Shown here: piece by piece, positions 1 to 12,899 of the stretch
How positions within the stretch are numbered: the stretch's first letter is position 1
Layout of the letters: each line of letters starts with the position of its first letter
From: Imbricaverruca yamaguchii
Taxonomy: Eukaryota > Arthropoda > Thecostraca > Neoverrucidae
Assembly: GCA_034440575.1 (NCBI GenBank)
Contig: JAOTOL010001642.1
Location: 496,001-560,000, forward strand
Direction of reading: 5' to 3'
DNA: 64,000 nucleotides
Translations under genes and position numbers: made by a program
The notes under the pieces: generated by a model
The model's input: the letters and a program-made list of their open reading frames with translations, nothing else
The model's database searches: none
What the model was told of the DNA's origin: nothing

Positions 1-496
1 CATTCACACTCACACCATCCTCCATCAGTCTAAAGGATGGGCTGATGTTATGGGACATGACCAGCAGACCGATCTGATCGTACGGGACAGATGGGCCCGC
101 CTGATGGAACGCCACTGACACACTCGTATTAAACACACTCATATTCCTTAGAACGGTCCCAGATTCACATGACACATTCGTTCGACTCCAATGATTTCAA
201 CAGTTGTATTTCACTCCAATGATCCCTGTCCGTATGCAGATGTATTGAGCAGCACCAGCGTCAGCACGTACCTGCCTGGTGATCGGATCACGCTCGGGTG
301 GTTGGCCCAGGATCACGGTCGGGGTGGGACGGGAGCCACAACTGCCCGGCGGTACACGAGCTGCTCACGTCACGCGGCCGCGAGACCTACTGAGCCGGCA
401 TCTCGGCAGCGGCGCCCCCATCTCAGTCGGCCGGCCGGCCGGCCCGCGCACTTACCCGACGCCAACGCACCGCCGGGCATCGGCCCATCCCCGCCG
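1..496. other. No gene seen
   Basis: I see no coding pattern, splice-bounded exon or RNA gene here. The short open frames run into the 27-bp minisatellite that follows and owe their length to it. Confidence 0.5.
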
Positions 497-958
497 CGTC
501 CCATGGCATCGGCCTGACCACCTCGTCCCATGGCATCGGCCCGACCACCCCGTCCCATGGCATCGGTCCGTCCACCCCGTCCCATGACATCGGTCTGTGC
601 ACCCCGTCCCATGGCATCGGTCCGTCCACCACGTCCCGTGACATCGGTCTGTGCACCCCGTCTCATGACATCGATCCGTCCACCACGTCCCACGGAATCG
701 GTCCGTCCACCCCGGCCCATGACATCGGTCTGTGCACCAGTCCCACGGCATCGGCCCGTCCACCCGGCCCATGACATCGATCTGTCCACCCTGTCCCGTC
801 CCATGACATCGATCCGTCCACCCTGTCCCGTCCCATGGCATCGGCCCGACCACCCCGCCCTACGACATCGGCCCGTCCACCCCGTCCCACGGCATCGGCC
901 CGTCCACCCCGCCCCATCACATTAGCCCGTCCACCCCGCCCTGTTGAGCAGTCCGCTG
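497..958. repeat. Minisatellite, 27-bp unit, about 17 copies
   Basis: The unit is roughly GTCCCATGGCATCGG followed by YCCGWCCACCCC, repeated head to tail with point differences (ATGGCATCGG alternating with ATGACATCGG). Because 27 is a multiple of three, several frames stay open on both strands and give false ORFs such as Met-Gly-Arg-Gly-Gly repeats. Nothing marks it as protein coding: there is no signal peptide, no splice site and no promoter. Confidence 0.92.
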
Positions 959-1136
959 GGTCCTTCACATCGCTCAGTCCATCCAAAGCACAGCTCGGGA
1001 AGGGGAGGGGGTCTCACCAGCTGGTCGATCGGCCGCAGTTCATTTCGTCTGCATTTCCTGAGAGGCTGCTCATCGGCATGCCCTGGATGTTCGTAGCTTA
1101 CCACCTCAACGATCACCGCAAGACTCCCTCTGGCGG

Positions 1137-1665
1137 TGGTGCTCACCGCCCGGCGGTCACCTCCGGCACATGTTATAGTCTGGTGCTCACCACCCGGCGG
1201 CCACATCCGGCACATCTTATAGTCTGGTGCTCACCGCCCGGCAGTCACACCCGGCACATGTTATAGTCTGGTGCTCACCGCCCGGCAGTCACACCCGGCA
1301 CATCTTATAGTCTGGTGCTCACCGCCCGGCAGTCACACCCGGCACATCTTATAGTCTGGTGCTCACCGCCCGGCGGCCACATCCGGCACATCTTATAGTC
1401 TGGTGCTCACCGCCCGGCAGTCACACCCGGCACATGTTATAGTCTGGTGTTCACATCCGGCACATGTTATAGTCTGGTGTTCACCGCCCGGCAGTCACCT
1501 CCGGCACATGTTATAGTCTGGTGCTCACCGTCCGGCAGTCACATCCGGCACATCTTATAGTCTGATGCTCACCGCCCGGACCGCCCGGCAGTCACATCCG
1601 GCACATCTTATAGTCTGGTGCTCACCGCCCGGCGGCCACATCCGGCACATCTTATAGTTTGGTGA
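1137..1665. repeat. Minisatellite, 44-bp unit, about 12 copies
   Basis: Each unit contains CACCGCCCGGCRGTCACAYC and then CGGCACATSTTATAGTCTGG. A few units are shortened or partly duplicated, for example near 1,440-1,470 and 1,565-1,590. The copies are very similar, so the array was probably homogenised recently. A much-decayed relative of the words ACATCCGGCACAT and GTCACATC may occur at 3,297-3,440. Confidence 0.93.
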
Positions 1666-3276
1666 AACTCACAGTCAGGAATCTTATTCCATGAAACTTA
1701 AAGTCATGGAACTCACAGTAGTTTTAGCATATTCTCCACGTCCCTCTCAGCTGTTAGCACGGGCCAAAGCTGCCGGTACATGCACGTACACTGTACGTGT
1801 AAGATCATGGCCTGGGAGACACTGCATGCAAAAACCTCCGGAGTATCGCTTAATTCATTGTTGGGGGTTTACTATCCGATGTGATTTCGCGCAAAGGTGC
1901 AGCACAACTGGCTGGATGGGCCGCGGCATGTGCTGCGCCAGCTACAGCTCACTCGGTTGCAGCATGTGGAAGTCGTGAGCATCGTGATGCCGTACCTCCA
2001 CTCCAGTGCCTGGTATGCTCACAGCGAAATGGTGCTCCATACACTTCCCTATAGCGATGACAGAGCAGAGCGCCAGTTCGCTGTTGAACGTATCAGATGC
2101 ATCGGCGGCAAAAATGAGCGTGGAGACCCCAGCGTCCGTCCCAGGAGCACTCCGAGGCTAAATGAGACCGTGGAGAGTCTGTAGTAATTGATATCCTGGG
2201 ATGGCGCCTTCGAACCGGCCCTCACGTGCCACACGCCAAGCTCCGAACTTGAAGGCTATGTGAACATGCCAATGTCAGTTCCACAGTTTCCCGTGCACGG
2301 TCAGTCAGTTGAACGATGCGTGAAACAGGTATCGCTAGCTGCAAAAAAAAAGTGTACGGGAAGGAGAGGAGGGACGGCTACATCCGGGCTAGCTACATGC
2401 ACCGGCAGCTTTTGCCCGTGCTAACAACTAAGAGGGACGTCGAGAATATGCTTAAACGACAGTGAGTTCCATGAAAGATAGAACTGGGGTGCTCTAGGCG
2501 GTCCAGTCAGTTGTGCTCCGCACCTTCGCGCGATGATTGCCTTGGATTTATCAGTGTTCATTGATTGATGTCTGACATGTGTCCCTTTGGGGAAAAAATA
2601 GGCATCGATGGTCCCATGGTGATCGCGGTGAATTTCAATTATCATGGCGAATTTTACTCATTTTATCACCAACGTATCTGATTTTCGTCTGAATGTGATA
2701 TGGAGAGGCTATCTGAATGCCTCAACATGCAACGAATAGGTAGGTATTTGATATGTGATGCACATCCGTACAAAGCAGCCTCCCTCAATCATGCGCTATG
2801 TAGTTTAAACAGCGAATAAATATGAAGCTTTGTCCATATTTATATGCCCAGTGAATGACGCTGAAGTGTTCAAATGAGTAAGTGCAGAAACCGCGGCTGT
2901 ACCATGATTTTTACTTGTTTAAACCTGAGAGTTCCTTGTATGCCCCGAAATTGACATTTGCTGGTGTATTAGAAGACATAAGATAGCCGATATTTTCTTA
3001 ACCATCGATTTTTTTAGCAATACTGCGTGGTTTCAATCGATTCAGCTCGTCGAGACGATCACAAAGAGGTACTGATTGACCCACTTATCTGGATTGGTTC
3101 TCACAGCCAATATGGAGCCCAATGCCGAAAACATAGTCTTTTTCAAAGGCATTTTGAGAAAAAATGCCGATTGCCCAGCGATCTAATTTTTACGCCAAAT
3201 TGTTAGGCACATATCAAGGCAAAATAAAAACAGTAGCCGTTTTTGATAACACCACTTTGAAAATTTTCGACACAGG
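1666..3276. other. Intergenic, no gene recognised
   Basis: Mixed-composition DNA without a convincing ORF, exon, repeat array or RNA gene. The short open frames lack coding character. Confidence 0.4.
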
Positions 3277-3783
3277 TTAGTGTGTAGTGTGGTGGTATCG
3301 ATCACATCCAGCACATCTGTTAGTCTCGTGCCGGCAGACATGGCCGGTCCACAATCGCGAACACATCCGGTACATCCGATCATCTGGAGCATGCCAGACG
3401 CAGTCACATCTGACACGTCCGATCATCCGGTGTCGACCGTGCACGACCAGCGAGGCGGGCGATTTGGCAGCTAACTTCTCTGATCTCGTCCGGTCGACCA
3501 GTCCGATGGTCTGCAAACTTTCGGCGACAGCGTCCCACACCGCCAAATGGCCTTTTAAGGCCGGCAGAATCGCGCGATTTGTTGCACTTGTATGGGCTAG
3601 CTCATCAACATAGCAGCAGCCGGGACCGCGCCGCGCCAGGAAATTAACTAAATGCTGGCGGCTAAATCCGGCTGCCGATTGAATGACATCGGAGATGGGT
3701 TGACGGTGCCGTCGAAACATGTGTTTCGTCATTGGACTGATTAATTTCTGCGGTGTTAGTTGATTCGCTTGGCTTGTGGGCAT
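3277..3783 (-). CDS. Possible ORF of 168 aa, unrecognised
   Basis: An ATG-started frame runs for 168 codons on the minus strand. The N-terminal two thirds (about residues 1-115) has an ordinary amino-acid mix with stretches such as HLVNFLARRGPG and AVWDAVAESLQTIGLV. The C-terminal third (about 116-168) is translated from degenerate ACATCCG-type repeat DNA and turns His/Arg/Cys-rich, which is not protein-like. I recognise no family. It may be a decayed mobile-element ORF or a chance frame. No promoter or splice site supports it. Confidence 0.2.
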   Translation of the reverse strand: MPTSQANQLTPQKLISPMTKHMFRRHRQPISDVIQSAAGFSRQHLVNFLARRGPGCCYVDELAHTSATNRAILPALKGHLAVWDAVAESLQTIGLVDRTRSEKLAAKSPASLVVHGRHRMIGRVRCDCVWHAPDDRMYRMCSRLWTGHVCRHETNRCAGCDRYHHTTH

Positions 3784-5504
3784 ACTTCAATGAACCCGCT
3801 TCAGTGCCGAGTGAAATCCTGTCAGTGGAATTACATTATACGCAGCTATTTGGCTCCTGATCGCAAGACCGCTAAGCCTTAAAAGAAACGGACACAAGTA
3901 TAGAACCAACCTTGCTATGGTAGAATTACGGCTAACCCAGTCCGATAGACGCAGATGAAGATGCAGACGTAAAAGCAGACGCAGACTTAAAAAATGTTCG
4001 GCACTCGCTGCCCCTGAACGGGACCGGAGCTCAGGGTAAGAGTTGGCGAGAAGGGACAAAAGAAGGCAGCACACGAACGCCTCGCTCAGGAGCACGACTC
4101 TGCATTTGCATAAAGTACGTGCGAACCAAAAGCAAAAGCGAACGGCAATAATGCCTGTGAGTAGTATTCAACCTTTCCATCAGGTGTTACAGCATTACTG
4201 CAGGCTACCAGTCTGCCAGGTGTCCTGTCAGTCGTTATTTTATTTGTGTCCGTGTTCGCTGAAACAAAGCGCTTTGTCTCTCTTGCGCATCCAGTCGAGT
4301 TGTGGGTGACGTGAGTGGAGCAGCTATGTATAATTATGCAGCTAAGCAAATACACGGCCTTGAGAGCAATAATAAGGCATTTATATATTCGAAGCCTTCG
4401 AAACCACCTTTGTTGAAGGAAGGCCTAGGTATATTTTGAATTCCAGGGACATTGTAGGAGAAAAGATGCATTGTTTCGACATCTGTCCTGTATACTATTC
4501 TTTGGATATTTCGCAGGAACATTGGTCGAAGCGATTGAAGTGAAGATTGATGTGAACGAAAATGATAATTGCCTTGTTTTTTTTGGTCGGTGGCTTTTTC
4601 TGCAATAGTCTGGTATTTGAATCCAAGTTTCGGTCCTGTAGTATGCTGGTATTTCAATTAAACATTTGCCATATTTCCTTGTTCTTCTGTCAATTGCACA
4701 TTACGGCCACATATGGCAAAAAGAACTCAGAAATTCGCATCGGACACTAATAATGTAACTGTTCAAAATAATTATCCACAAATATGAAGCTTGCACGTTT
4801 TTTACATCCATGGAGATGCCACCTCACAAATAACTGATGCAGGCATCCTTACAAATAACTGATCCCATCTCCATATATCATTGGATTATACTATCATTAT
4901 TATACTATGTTAATAACAAAAAGAAGTTTATCGGAGTTTTCTATGACGTATTAGCGTACGGGCAAAATATAATGCCGTCATTATAAAAATATTCTACCAC
5001 ATTTACTTAGGAATGTTAAATAATTGTAGTCAGAGATATATAAATGAACCAAAAATGATGGCAATGTGGCTTAGCATGTATGCAATAGAATGATAGATAA
5101 ACGAAGCTTGCGGTGAACCGATTTTCTATCAGCATATCGGTGCGTCTCCAAACACAAATTATACCAACCACTGGTATTGACGTGATCATATAATATCTTA
5201 ATACTGCAGAAGGTGGCATGCAAGAACACAAATCACCGAGTTTCACCATCCGGCAGACAAACGGGAACGACAAACGAAGACAAATCTACACCGGGGAGCG
5301 GAAACCGTCTCTTACTGGAATAAGGTTCACCCGGCAGTCACTAAGACATTTCCACTCACACGATTCACTTGGGAAGAGGGATTGCCCTCTCTTGTATCTT
5401 CGCAACCAATGAAGGGATATGCACGGATTCAGAAGTCATTCAAGAGACCCATCCCTCTAATTGAGAGGAAATAATGATATCTACCTGGAGGCCACTGTTA
5501 AGGT
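3784..5504. other. Intergenic, AT-rich, no gene recognised
   Basis: The only structure I note is a short direct duplication of ACAAATAACTGAT at about 4,826-4,864. No coding exon is supported. Confidence 0.4.
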
Positions 5505-6105
5505 CACAGGTCATGTCAAGTAAAAATATTTGATTTTTTTCGAGAGGCGATAATTTTAGCGCAAACGAGATCATTCGAGTAGCGTAGAGCATCAGCTGCG
5601 GTTGAGCACATATAGTTTGTACCTAACATTGCCTGTGCAAACACTTCCTGGCCTCTGGTCAAGTAAGGCCACTTGTAGGAAGAAGGTCCCATCACCGTTT
5701 TGATTCAGCATGCAATGCATTTCGTTTTCTAGGCCACATTTTCGCATGTATCTTGAAGAGAAAAATTGACACAAATATTCATATATGCTACGGAATTACG
5801 GAATAAGGTATAATCTGGCATGACGCCTATCAGATCATAGGTCATGTCCAGTGAAAATATTTGAGTGACTCCAAGAGTCCGCATTTTTACTGCAAACAAG
5901 GGCATTAGAGTGACATAAAACTTAGTTGTTGGTCGATGCATGCATTATTGCATACCAACAATTATGCAATCTGAACTTGTTGTCCACGGGTCAAGTGAAA
6001 TCATCTAGGTAGAAGACCAAATTGCCGTTTTTGTCCAGTGTGCAATGCGTTACATGTTGATAGGCTACAATTATATGAGGAACTCGAAAAACGGACCAAT
6101 ACTTC
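5505..6105. repeat. Diverged tandem duplication, unit about 330 bp, two copies
   Basis: Copy 1 (about 5,505-5,770) and copy 2 (about 5,836-6,105) share ordered blocks at a spacing of 328-332 bp: AGGTCATGTC.AGTRAAAATATTTGA near the start, a middle GACATA/TAGCGTAGAG region, and CCGTTTT...CAGYRTGCAATGC near the end. Substitutions and small indels are spread throughout, so it is old. I see no third copy nearby. It may be the remnant of a satellite or a duplicated mobile element. Confidence 0.7.
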
Positions 6106-6124
6106 CGTACCTACAACAGAATAC

Positions 6125-6142
6125 TCTCTATCTCTCTCTTTC

Positions 6143-6187
<45 letters not shown>
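6125..6187. repeat. (CT)n microsatellite
   Basis: Nearly pure CT dinucleotides, interrupted only near the left end by CTTT and CTCCC. It follows copy 2 of the 330-bp duplication almost directly. Confidence 0.95.
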
Positions 6188-6189
<2 letters not shown>

Positions 6190-7572
6190 GCTCTGTCGTA
6201 TCCATTATGTCCACCTGAGGTCATGCAGTAGACTCTGACCTCTCTAAAATAATAACAGCTAAATTAACCTATCAGTGACATTTTTGTCAAATGACAACAA
6301 ACACCAGTTCCAGGCTGGAAAAGCAGCACTTGCATTCGTGTTTGCAACGCCATTATAGCAAGGGCTGATATTTTACCTCAAAACACATATATGTATGCTT
6401 GACCTATGATGTCCTCATATGTAGGGATGTTTTTGGTAATCGTTGCATCAACATTATAACGGTTTGAACGTCTTCTCCAGTCCAAAGCGGTCATTATATT
6501 TAATTGAAACGAATAATACAAAATGACCCGGGATGAACTGGTTTAAGTCACCTGGTAACAAAATGACCTCTGGTACACTAAGTGCAGCTGTATTGATCTG
6601 TCAGCATAGGCTAGTCCGAGTATATCTCATAACGACAATGAACAGTTTGGAATGTTAAAAACAACAATGACTTGCCAACAATTTTATCATGTCATTATGA
6701 CATGACATGACTTTGAGGTCAATTTTTGACACAACATACCCTAGATGTTCATTTGATGGTACTGAAAGTCTCAAGCTGCCGTATCAATTTGCTTGGCTGT
6801 TATGGCAGATAAATCAGGGGGCAAAAAGCCCCCCACAGTGACACGAGGGTTAAAGCTCTTGCAGAATGCAGACGAAAATCAAATACAGAGCTGATATAAT
6901 TAGAAACGTAACTCAACTTTTATTTTAGGCTGGGTTGTTCATACTGGAAATGTCTTCCCTTTACATATTTGTTCATTGCTCGTGTTGTGTGCTGGTGCAT
7001 ATTGTCTAATATGCTGTGTTCATTGCAGGCGTGCTTTTGTGTGCTTATGTTACTTTTTGTCTATTGCGTCAGGTAGATGTGTATGTTGGGATGCATATAT
7101 TCTTGTGGGCGTTGGTGTGGAGGCATAGCTGACAATAGGCATATTATAAAAAAATATCAATACAATAGGCATAAAAAGGCATATTGGCATCACTGTTTCC
7201 CTAGTTCATCAACTTTTTAAGGTGGAAATGCCGCCATCGTCACGAGCCAAATAAACATCGGTCCATTAGTTCTTCCTTACTCTACTAACGTATCTGATGG
7301 TGGTCTACGGATCAACTACAATAAGAACTAAAGAAAAATGCATCCAGGACATCACCATGTTGGCTGTGCATTTCCTTAGAGAGAAGGGTAGGGGTGTCCT
7401 GCAACTAAATATCCCTGGATGTCTTACAACTCTATTAATATTGTCTGGTGCATTAACGGATGGTCAAGAAAAAGTGACTTTGTCACATAGGTCACCGTTG
7501 ATAAACACGCAACATCCTCAGTGGTAAATAAGTTCAATAAACAAGACAGCCTCCTTTGTAACTCAGTAGTCC
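6188..7572. other. Intergenic, no gene recognised
   Basis: AT-rich DNA with several TGACCT/AGGTCA words and no supported exon. Near 7,130-7,190 the words ATAGGCATA and AAAGGCATATTGGCAT recur at short spacing. Confidence 0.4.
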
Positions 7573-7810
7573 GAACGCTGCCCTTCATTGGCCTTCACTG
7601 TCCTGGCAAAACAACGCTCGAGTCGCTTCAGTTCGCGTTTAGTCCCCGGCTGGGAGGATCAGTTAGCAGCTGGCCCGACAAGACCTGTGACGAGCTACCG
7701 GGGAGGCTGGGGTTCGCGCAGCAAGATCTGCTTAGGAATAGGACTCAAAACCATAAAACCATCCCAGCAAGAATTCGGACCAAATTTCTGCAAAAAGATA
7801 CAACGGAAGG
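7573..7810 (+). mobile_element. SINE-2 family fragment, body without head
   Basis: The segment matches the 33,131-33,470 element in order: CGCTCGAGTCGCTTC, CCCGGCTGGGAGG, AGCAGCTGGCCCGA, GACGAGCTACCGGGG, then TCTGCTTAG.AATAGGACT and ATAAAACCAYCCCA.CAAGAATT. The tRNA-like head is missing or unrecognisable, and the segment between the GGGG block and TCTGCTTAG is shorter than in the 33-kb copy. It is a 5'-truncated or internally deleted non-coding copy. Confidence 0.8.
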
Positions 7811-9650
7811 ACGAAAATGGAAAATATAAAAGATACCTCAGATCAGGTCATTAAGTGAAATGTAGGTTTAAACTGGAACGTATTTTTCAAGCATAACTTT
7901 TGAATAATTAATGTTTTTGAAATACTGGAGCATGCTATAATCAATTGTGCTCTCTGACAATGTTTTCGGCTTCAGGTCAATATCAAATCAGTCCATTGAG
8001 ATATCACCTGAAGCGCGTGGAGAGTACATGTATCGTACAATCGTAGACGCCCTGGAGGCTGAGATACGGTATGCTGCGAAGCAAGAATATTCAAAGCAGA
8101 ACAATTTTATACAATTTAGTTCATGATGTGCGTATGGTCTCAAAATGTACCTTCCAACTATAATTCGCGAACACATTTTAAAGAAATATTTGGCAAAATG
8201 GAAGATTTTGCATATCTTTTCCTAAAATTGCCAGAAGAGGTAGGCATTTGGTTTCGCTTTGGTGACCCTAATTATGTTTCCCCGAGCACAATACATCTTC
8301 GAAAGCATCCGCTTTAATAGTTCATCACACTATTCTACTCACCTAGCTTTGACATCACCATTGAACTCTGCTTCTGTCAATATCTTAAAAAATGAGTATT
8401 CAGCTTGCACTTCAATGATATTAAGCATGGAATCGCATTTGTTAACGATTGTGGTGCGAAAACTACGGCAAACACCGGGTCAGTGACAATACCCCGACAT
8501 CAACCTGGTTGACCTGCTCTGGAAGGCCAACCAAAGTATGCAGAAAAAATAATCAAGGGTAGATGAGATTGCAAGTTTAAAGAATGTACTACATACTACC
8601 AATAAGTATATGTATGTACCTATCTGAGAACTGAAGGTGGTGCCGAGTTAAATTTACCCCGAATCGCGAAGGGTTCAAATCCTACCACACAGTGGGGTTA
8701 AGCTGCCATCGCTTACGCACAGCTGTGATTTAAGGTGCGTACTACACGACGGTGCTACATATTCCTGGCTACATCTAATCACTGATCCATATCGCTTCGA
8801 AAACAAACGAAAGTAGAACACGAATGAACCAGTTGCACTGGGCATTGAAGTAAGATAACCGCCATCACCGGCTATTGTTATATGCGGCAATGCTAACGGT
8901 ATGTATTGTGAACAAAACCGACGGTTTAATATTGTCAGATAATGTTGTCAGCGGACGCTGCTGGTTTAATATTGTAAGGGGCTTCTGAAGACCCAGACCA
9001 ATTGATATTTTTCCCGCGCCGTTTTAAAAAAATCACACTATAATACAGTTCTGAAATTTCGTGACTTTTCGTAAAATTATTTGAGGCTTGCAATGCCAGC
9101 AAGAAATGATTTTGGTTGAGCAGAGGCGGCTGAAGGCAGATATTCAGGATGCTATTGCAGGCCGATTGATATATTTGGATAGGCTTTCAAAAACCAGGCA
9201 GACATGCTCACGTTATGTCCAGAAATACTCATTTCCATCCAACACCACTGATGAAGAACACACATATGTCGCACATTTTGCGCCACTAATTATGTACATG
9301 AATGGCAGAGACGGTTCCAGAATATGGAGGAACTGGGATTGGTGGTATCTTCTAAAATGATAATAAAATAACCACCTGTCACACCATTACATTTTTGTTC
9401 ATGATTAGAACATGTTATATTGTAGCAGAAGACAAGGATTTTCGCCATGGGCGGATCCAGGTCAATTTTGGATGGGAGGAATCATAAGCATGTTAAGAGC
9501 AAAGTAATGCAAAAGTTCATAGAAATCTGGGAGTAGGGAAGCCCGGCTATCCCTAAGGTTTTGGAACGCGTGAAAGCTTACGCATGCCTTATGACTCAAC
9601 GGATGTACAAGATGCTGCGGGCAGAGGCGAATCCAGGTTAAATACCCATT
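7811..9650. other. Intergenic, no gene recognised
   Basis: No supported exon. At 8,673-8,685 GGGTTCAAATCC matches a pol III B-box, so an old tRNA-derived SINE may lie at about 8,640-8,890, but I find no partner copy in the window. Confidence 0.35.
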
Positions 9651-10529
9651 TTAACACGCGCCCTGGAGGACCTCTGAAAACTACGCGCACTGGAGGGGGC
9701 GGATTCCGCCCTCCCATAAGATCTCGGCTCATATCGAAGCTGGAGTAACGAAATTCACAGAGTGGATGGATACGGTAGTTAACTCTATTTTGTGCAAATT
9801 TCATGAACTTTGGTCAATACCTTCGAGGTCAAATGAGGTTAAAATCTCAAAATTTTCCAGTTTTTCGTGGCTTGGCTTGTCATTGTTATGGATCGCTGTG
9901 ATTGTGTTTAAATGCTCCAAAGTGGACATAAGTGATGTTTTGGACATTACAAATGATGACAAATGTTAGACCCGACATTTGCCCTCAGCTCATTACCTGC
10001 TCCAGTTACCGAAACCGGGCCCGCCCGCCTGATTACTCCGACAACAATGACAAACAGTAGTTTTCAGGGTGTGCAGGGAGTAACATGCAAGGTGACATCA
10101 ATCGCATGACCGTCATTTGCATTTATGAGAACATTCAAGTTGACCAAGTTTGGTTCCATTAACCTGCCATGAACTTGACCTGATTTGACCTCGGTGACCA
10201 AACATGGCTTTGAAACCATAAAGCATAAAAATATACATGAAACAAATCGCTAGTGTTGCCAAGAACATTTCCCTTTTGCCAATATACGGGAAGCGCATCA
10301 GCGCCGATTTTTGTGGTGTGGCTTCTATACATTAAAAACAACTTTAACGATCCCTAACTCAAGAACTTTTCGACAGATTCTCGTTTTTCTTGCTTTAAGC
10401 AACTTGCCGGTCATCTCTAAGCAGGTACACAAGCAATGGCGTATATCGCCCGGTGCAATCTGGAGTTGTCTACGAAAAACCGGAGGGATGGACGGATTTC
10501 GACCCCCCCCCCTCCAAAGCGCGTGTTAA
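9651..10529. mobile_element. Family B TIR element, copy 1, flanked by TTAA
   Basis: The element (9,655-10,525, about 871 bp) starts CACGCGCCCTGGAGG and ends CCTCCAAAGCGCGTG, an imperfect terminal inverted repeat. TTAA lies immediately outside both ends (9,651-9,654 and 10,526-10,529). The second copy at 19,157-20,103 shares the interior, including GGCTTGTCATTGTTATGGAT, AAATGCTCCAAAGTGGA and TTTTGCCAATATRCGGGAAG. No transposase is encoded, so it is non-autonomous. A TTAA target is typical of piggyBac-type elements, but the termini do not begin with the CCC common there, so that assignment is only a suggestion. Confidence 0.85.
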
Positions 10530-12060
10530 GTCTCTAGTGTCCCATATGGCATGCATATTTCTGTTTGTGGAGAAATATCCGGTATGGTATTCATAAAATA
10601 CTTCTGGTTGACGGAGAAAATTGACCTGATTACAAAACACCGCCTTGCTGGCCAAAAGTGCATGGAACAATTTCGGTTATAATTGATGCGCCTCTGACTT
10701 TTAGGTTAATCTTCATTAGCCCACAATTGAAAACACTATTAATTTGAAGTCGATTAGCAGTAAATGAACCCCAATGTGGTTTTCAGTATAAGAGGCATTG
10801 TACGTTTTCCTGCATCCACCGTTCTCAAAATATAAATGTTGTGTTATTATGCGAATGGATTGAATGATATCTTTCCACACAAGTTGGTCAGTTGGTTACC
10901 GAGATCTCAAGATGAAGTGAGAAGAGTGGGGCGGGGCGAAGAACCCTCCTTATCAATTGAATGACTTGTCATGCTTTGCACAATAGAGTTCATGCAATAT
11001 GAACGTCGAATGCACATCTTGGCAACTCTTTATGATGGCGGAACAATTCACGTTTTTAATAAAAGGTCATTTTGACATGTTTTAAGGTATTAAATGTGAC
11101 ATCGCACTACTAGCTAATTCCAACTAATTGCATTCCAGCTACTAGTTAATTGCACTCAGCCGTCCTTCATGGCCTATAACATGAAGCGGGGCAGTATTGC
11201 ATAATGCGTGGTCTATTGTATACTGCGGGCCGACAGTGGCAACGCGGGTTCAATGCTCACGCCCGATGCTGCTATTTACCCCGGCCACCTGGCGACTGGT
11301 CTCAGCAATGGATAAAGAGGGCGCCAGTGTCGAAGCATTGCTGGCACTTGAGAAGTTCGGCATCAACTTATACAGTTGAAATTGAATTGCCCGATCGGAT
11401 GGCGGGTTCAATTAAGGTCTACGTGCGTACCACACAACAAGCTTAGTGTCAATTCTGCTCGGGTGAATCCATTCCAACAAACATTCGGATACATTAATCT
11501 TGAAGAAAATATTGCGCAATATTCTCGCGATGCAGAGCCGAACAGAGCGCGCAGCTCCACACATTGTTCTGCATTCGTTGAGGTCAAAGGCGTGGCTATT
11601 GGTTGGAACTTATAGTCTGGCAGTCATGACAGCTGCACACCACTCCACCGTCTGCTGCCGACTGCTGATCGGTTGCCTGGTCGACCTCTGACTAATCCCT
11701 GCCATCCGTCACTCAGACCACAGAAGGAATAGGCATAGACGACTTTAGAAGTTGTGGGTTCACCATCCACCAACTCAAAGACCATGATATATGCCTCAGG
11801 GTGCATCTGTTTAGCTTCGTGCAAGGAGGCCCTGTCCCTTTGCCAATGGAGCTGCATGTTCAGGGTCAGAAGTCTGTTCTATAATATAATAATTAGTTGC
11901 TCAAGACTTCCGTAAAACAACAATTGATGTAAATTCCACTCAGCTACGGAAACGTTTTTCACTGATTGTACAATATACTGCCGCCATAGAAATTCCAATT
12001 ATTCAAGCGAAATATTCATTGAGCTATCCTTAACCAGCGCCGTCTTTCCCGTCAAATCCT
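10530..12060. other. Intergenic, no gene recognised
   Basis: Contains a region at 11,220-11,440 with CGCGGGTTCAATGCTC (B-box-like) and CCCCGGCCACCTGGCGACTG, which faintly resembles the SINE-2 body. Short open frames at 11,197-11,857 show no coding character. Confidence 0.35.
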
Positions 12061-12860
12061 CCCACCCCGTCTCTAGGGGAGGGGCGGTTGAAAACCCCCT
12101 CTAAAATCCAAACTAAGCATCGCACGAAAGCGAAAGAGGTATCATCGGAAAGCTCTCGACGAGTAGGGCCCGGGTCCACCCTCAAAAACACTTTTCCCCC
12201 GAAAATGACGTCACCAGGGGGGCTAGATTTTCACGACTTTTCAGGACTTACATTATGTTTTTGATTGTGGGGTGTTCACTTTGGGGGATATATGAAAAAA
12301 AAAATGTATTTGGAATGAGAAAAGGACAGCGAAATCGACCAGGGCTATAATTCCCCCTCCCAATTTTCTTTTCTTTTCAAAATTGTGAATCTTCGAGTTT
12401 TATTTAATTTTCCTTTTCCAATGGGTAGAGCCGATCGAGAAACGTTGTTGGAAGTCAACTTTCCCTAATAAAAAATGCTTACTTTAGCCAGAATTCTGTA
12501 TTTTAACTGCAATTAGGCAAATAGGCAAAATTTATAGGTAGTGAAAAAGAAAAAAAAGTGAAAAATTCAACTCGTACGTTTTGTTGCATCCGTAAAGATA
12601 AGCAAATGTTGAAAGTTTCATTAAAATATATGTATCCGTTAAAGCGTGACGACTGGTTGAACGTTTTTGGAGGTGACCTCACTTGACCTTGACTAACTCT
12701 TTGACCCTAGATGGCCTGACCTAAAAATTTTGAATCATCATGTCAAAGTGATGTGGAAAAAGGTACGATAAATTTAGGCGCGCTGCCGCGCGCCGTTCGT
12801 CCGCTATCCGCGAAAAACCTTAGGGGGCGCGGTTGAAGACTCCCCCGAGACGGGACGGGT
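12061..12860. mobile_element. Family A TIR element, copy 1
   Basis: About 800 bp. The ends form an imperfect inverted repeat: CCCACCCCGTCTC at the left, and CCCGTCCCGTCTC read inward from the right, followed on both sides by GGGGAG-like sequence. The interior matches 26,426-27,205 in order: ATCCAAACTAAG, GCACGAAARCGAA, GTGACGTCA-like, GAAACGTTGTTG, ATAAAAAATGCTTA, GATAAGCAAATG, TGACCTCACTTGACCTTGA and a CGCGC-rich right end. It encodes no protein, so it looks like a non-autonomous DNA transposon. No clear target-site duplication can be read. Confidence 0.8.
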
Positions 12861-12877
12861 TAATAGCCTTTTCTCAA

Positions 12878-12899
12878 TGATCGATCGATCGATCGATCA
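12878..12899. repeat. (GATC)n short tandem repeat
   Basis: A run of GATC tetramers just outside the right end of the family A element. Confidence 0.85.

Noticed and set aside
370..986. Several overlapping frames of 100-144 codons on both strands
   Set aside because: All are produced by the 27-bp minisatellite, whose period is divisible by three.
11220..11440. Third SINE-2 copy
   Set aside because: Only scattered similarity (CCCCGGCCACCTGGCGACTG and a B-box-like word); not enough ordered matches to call it.
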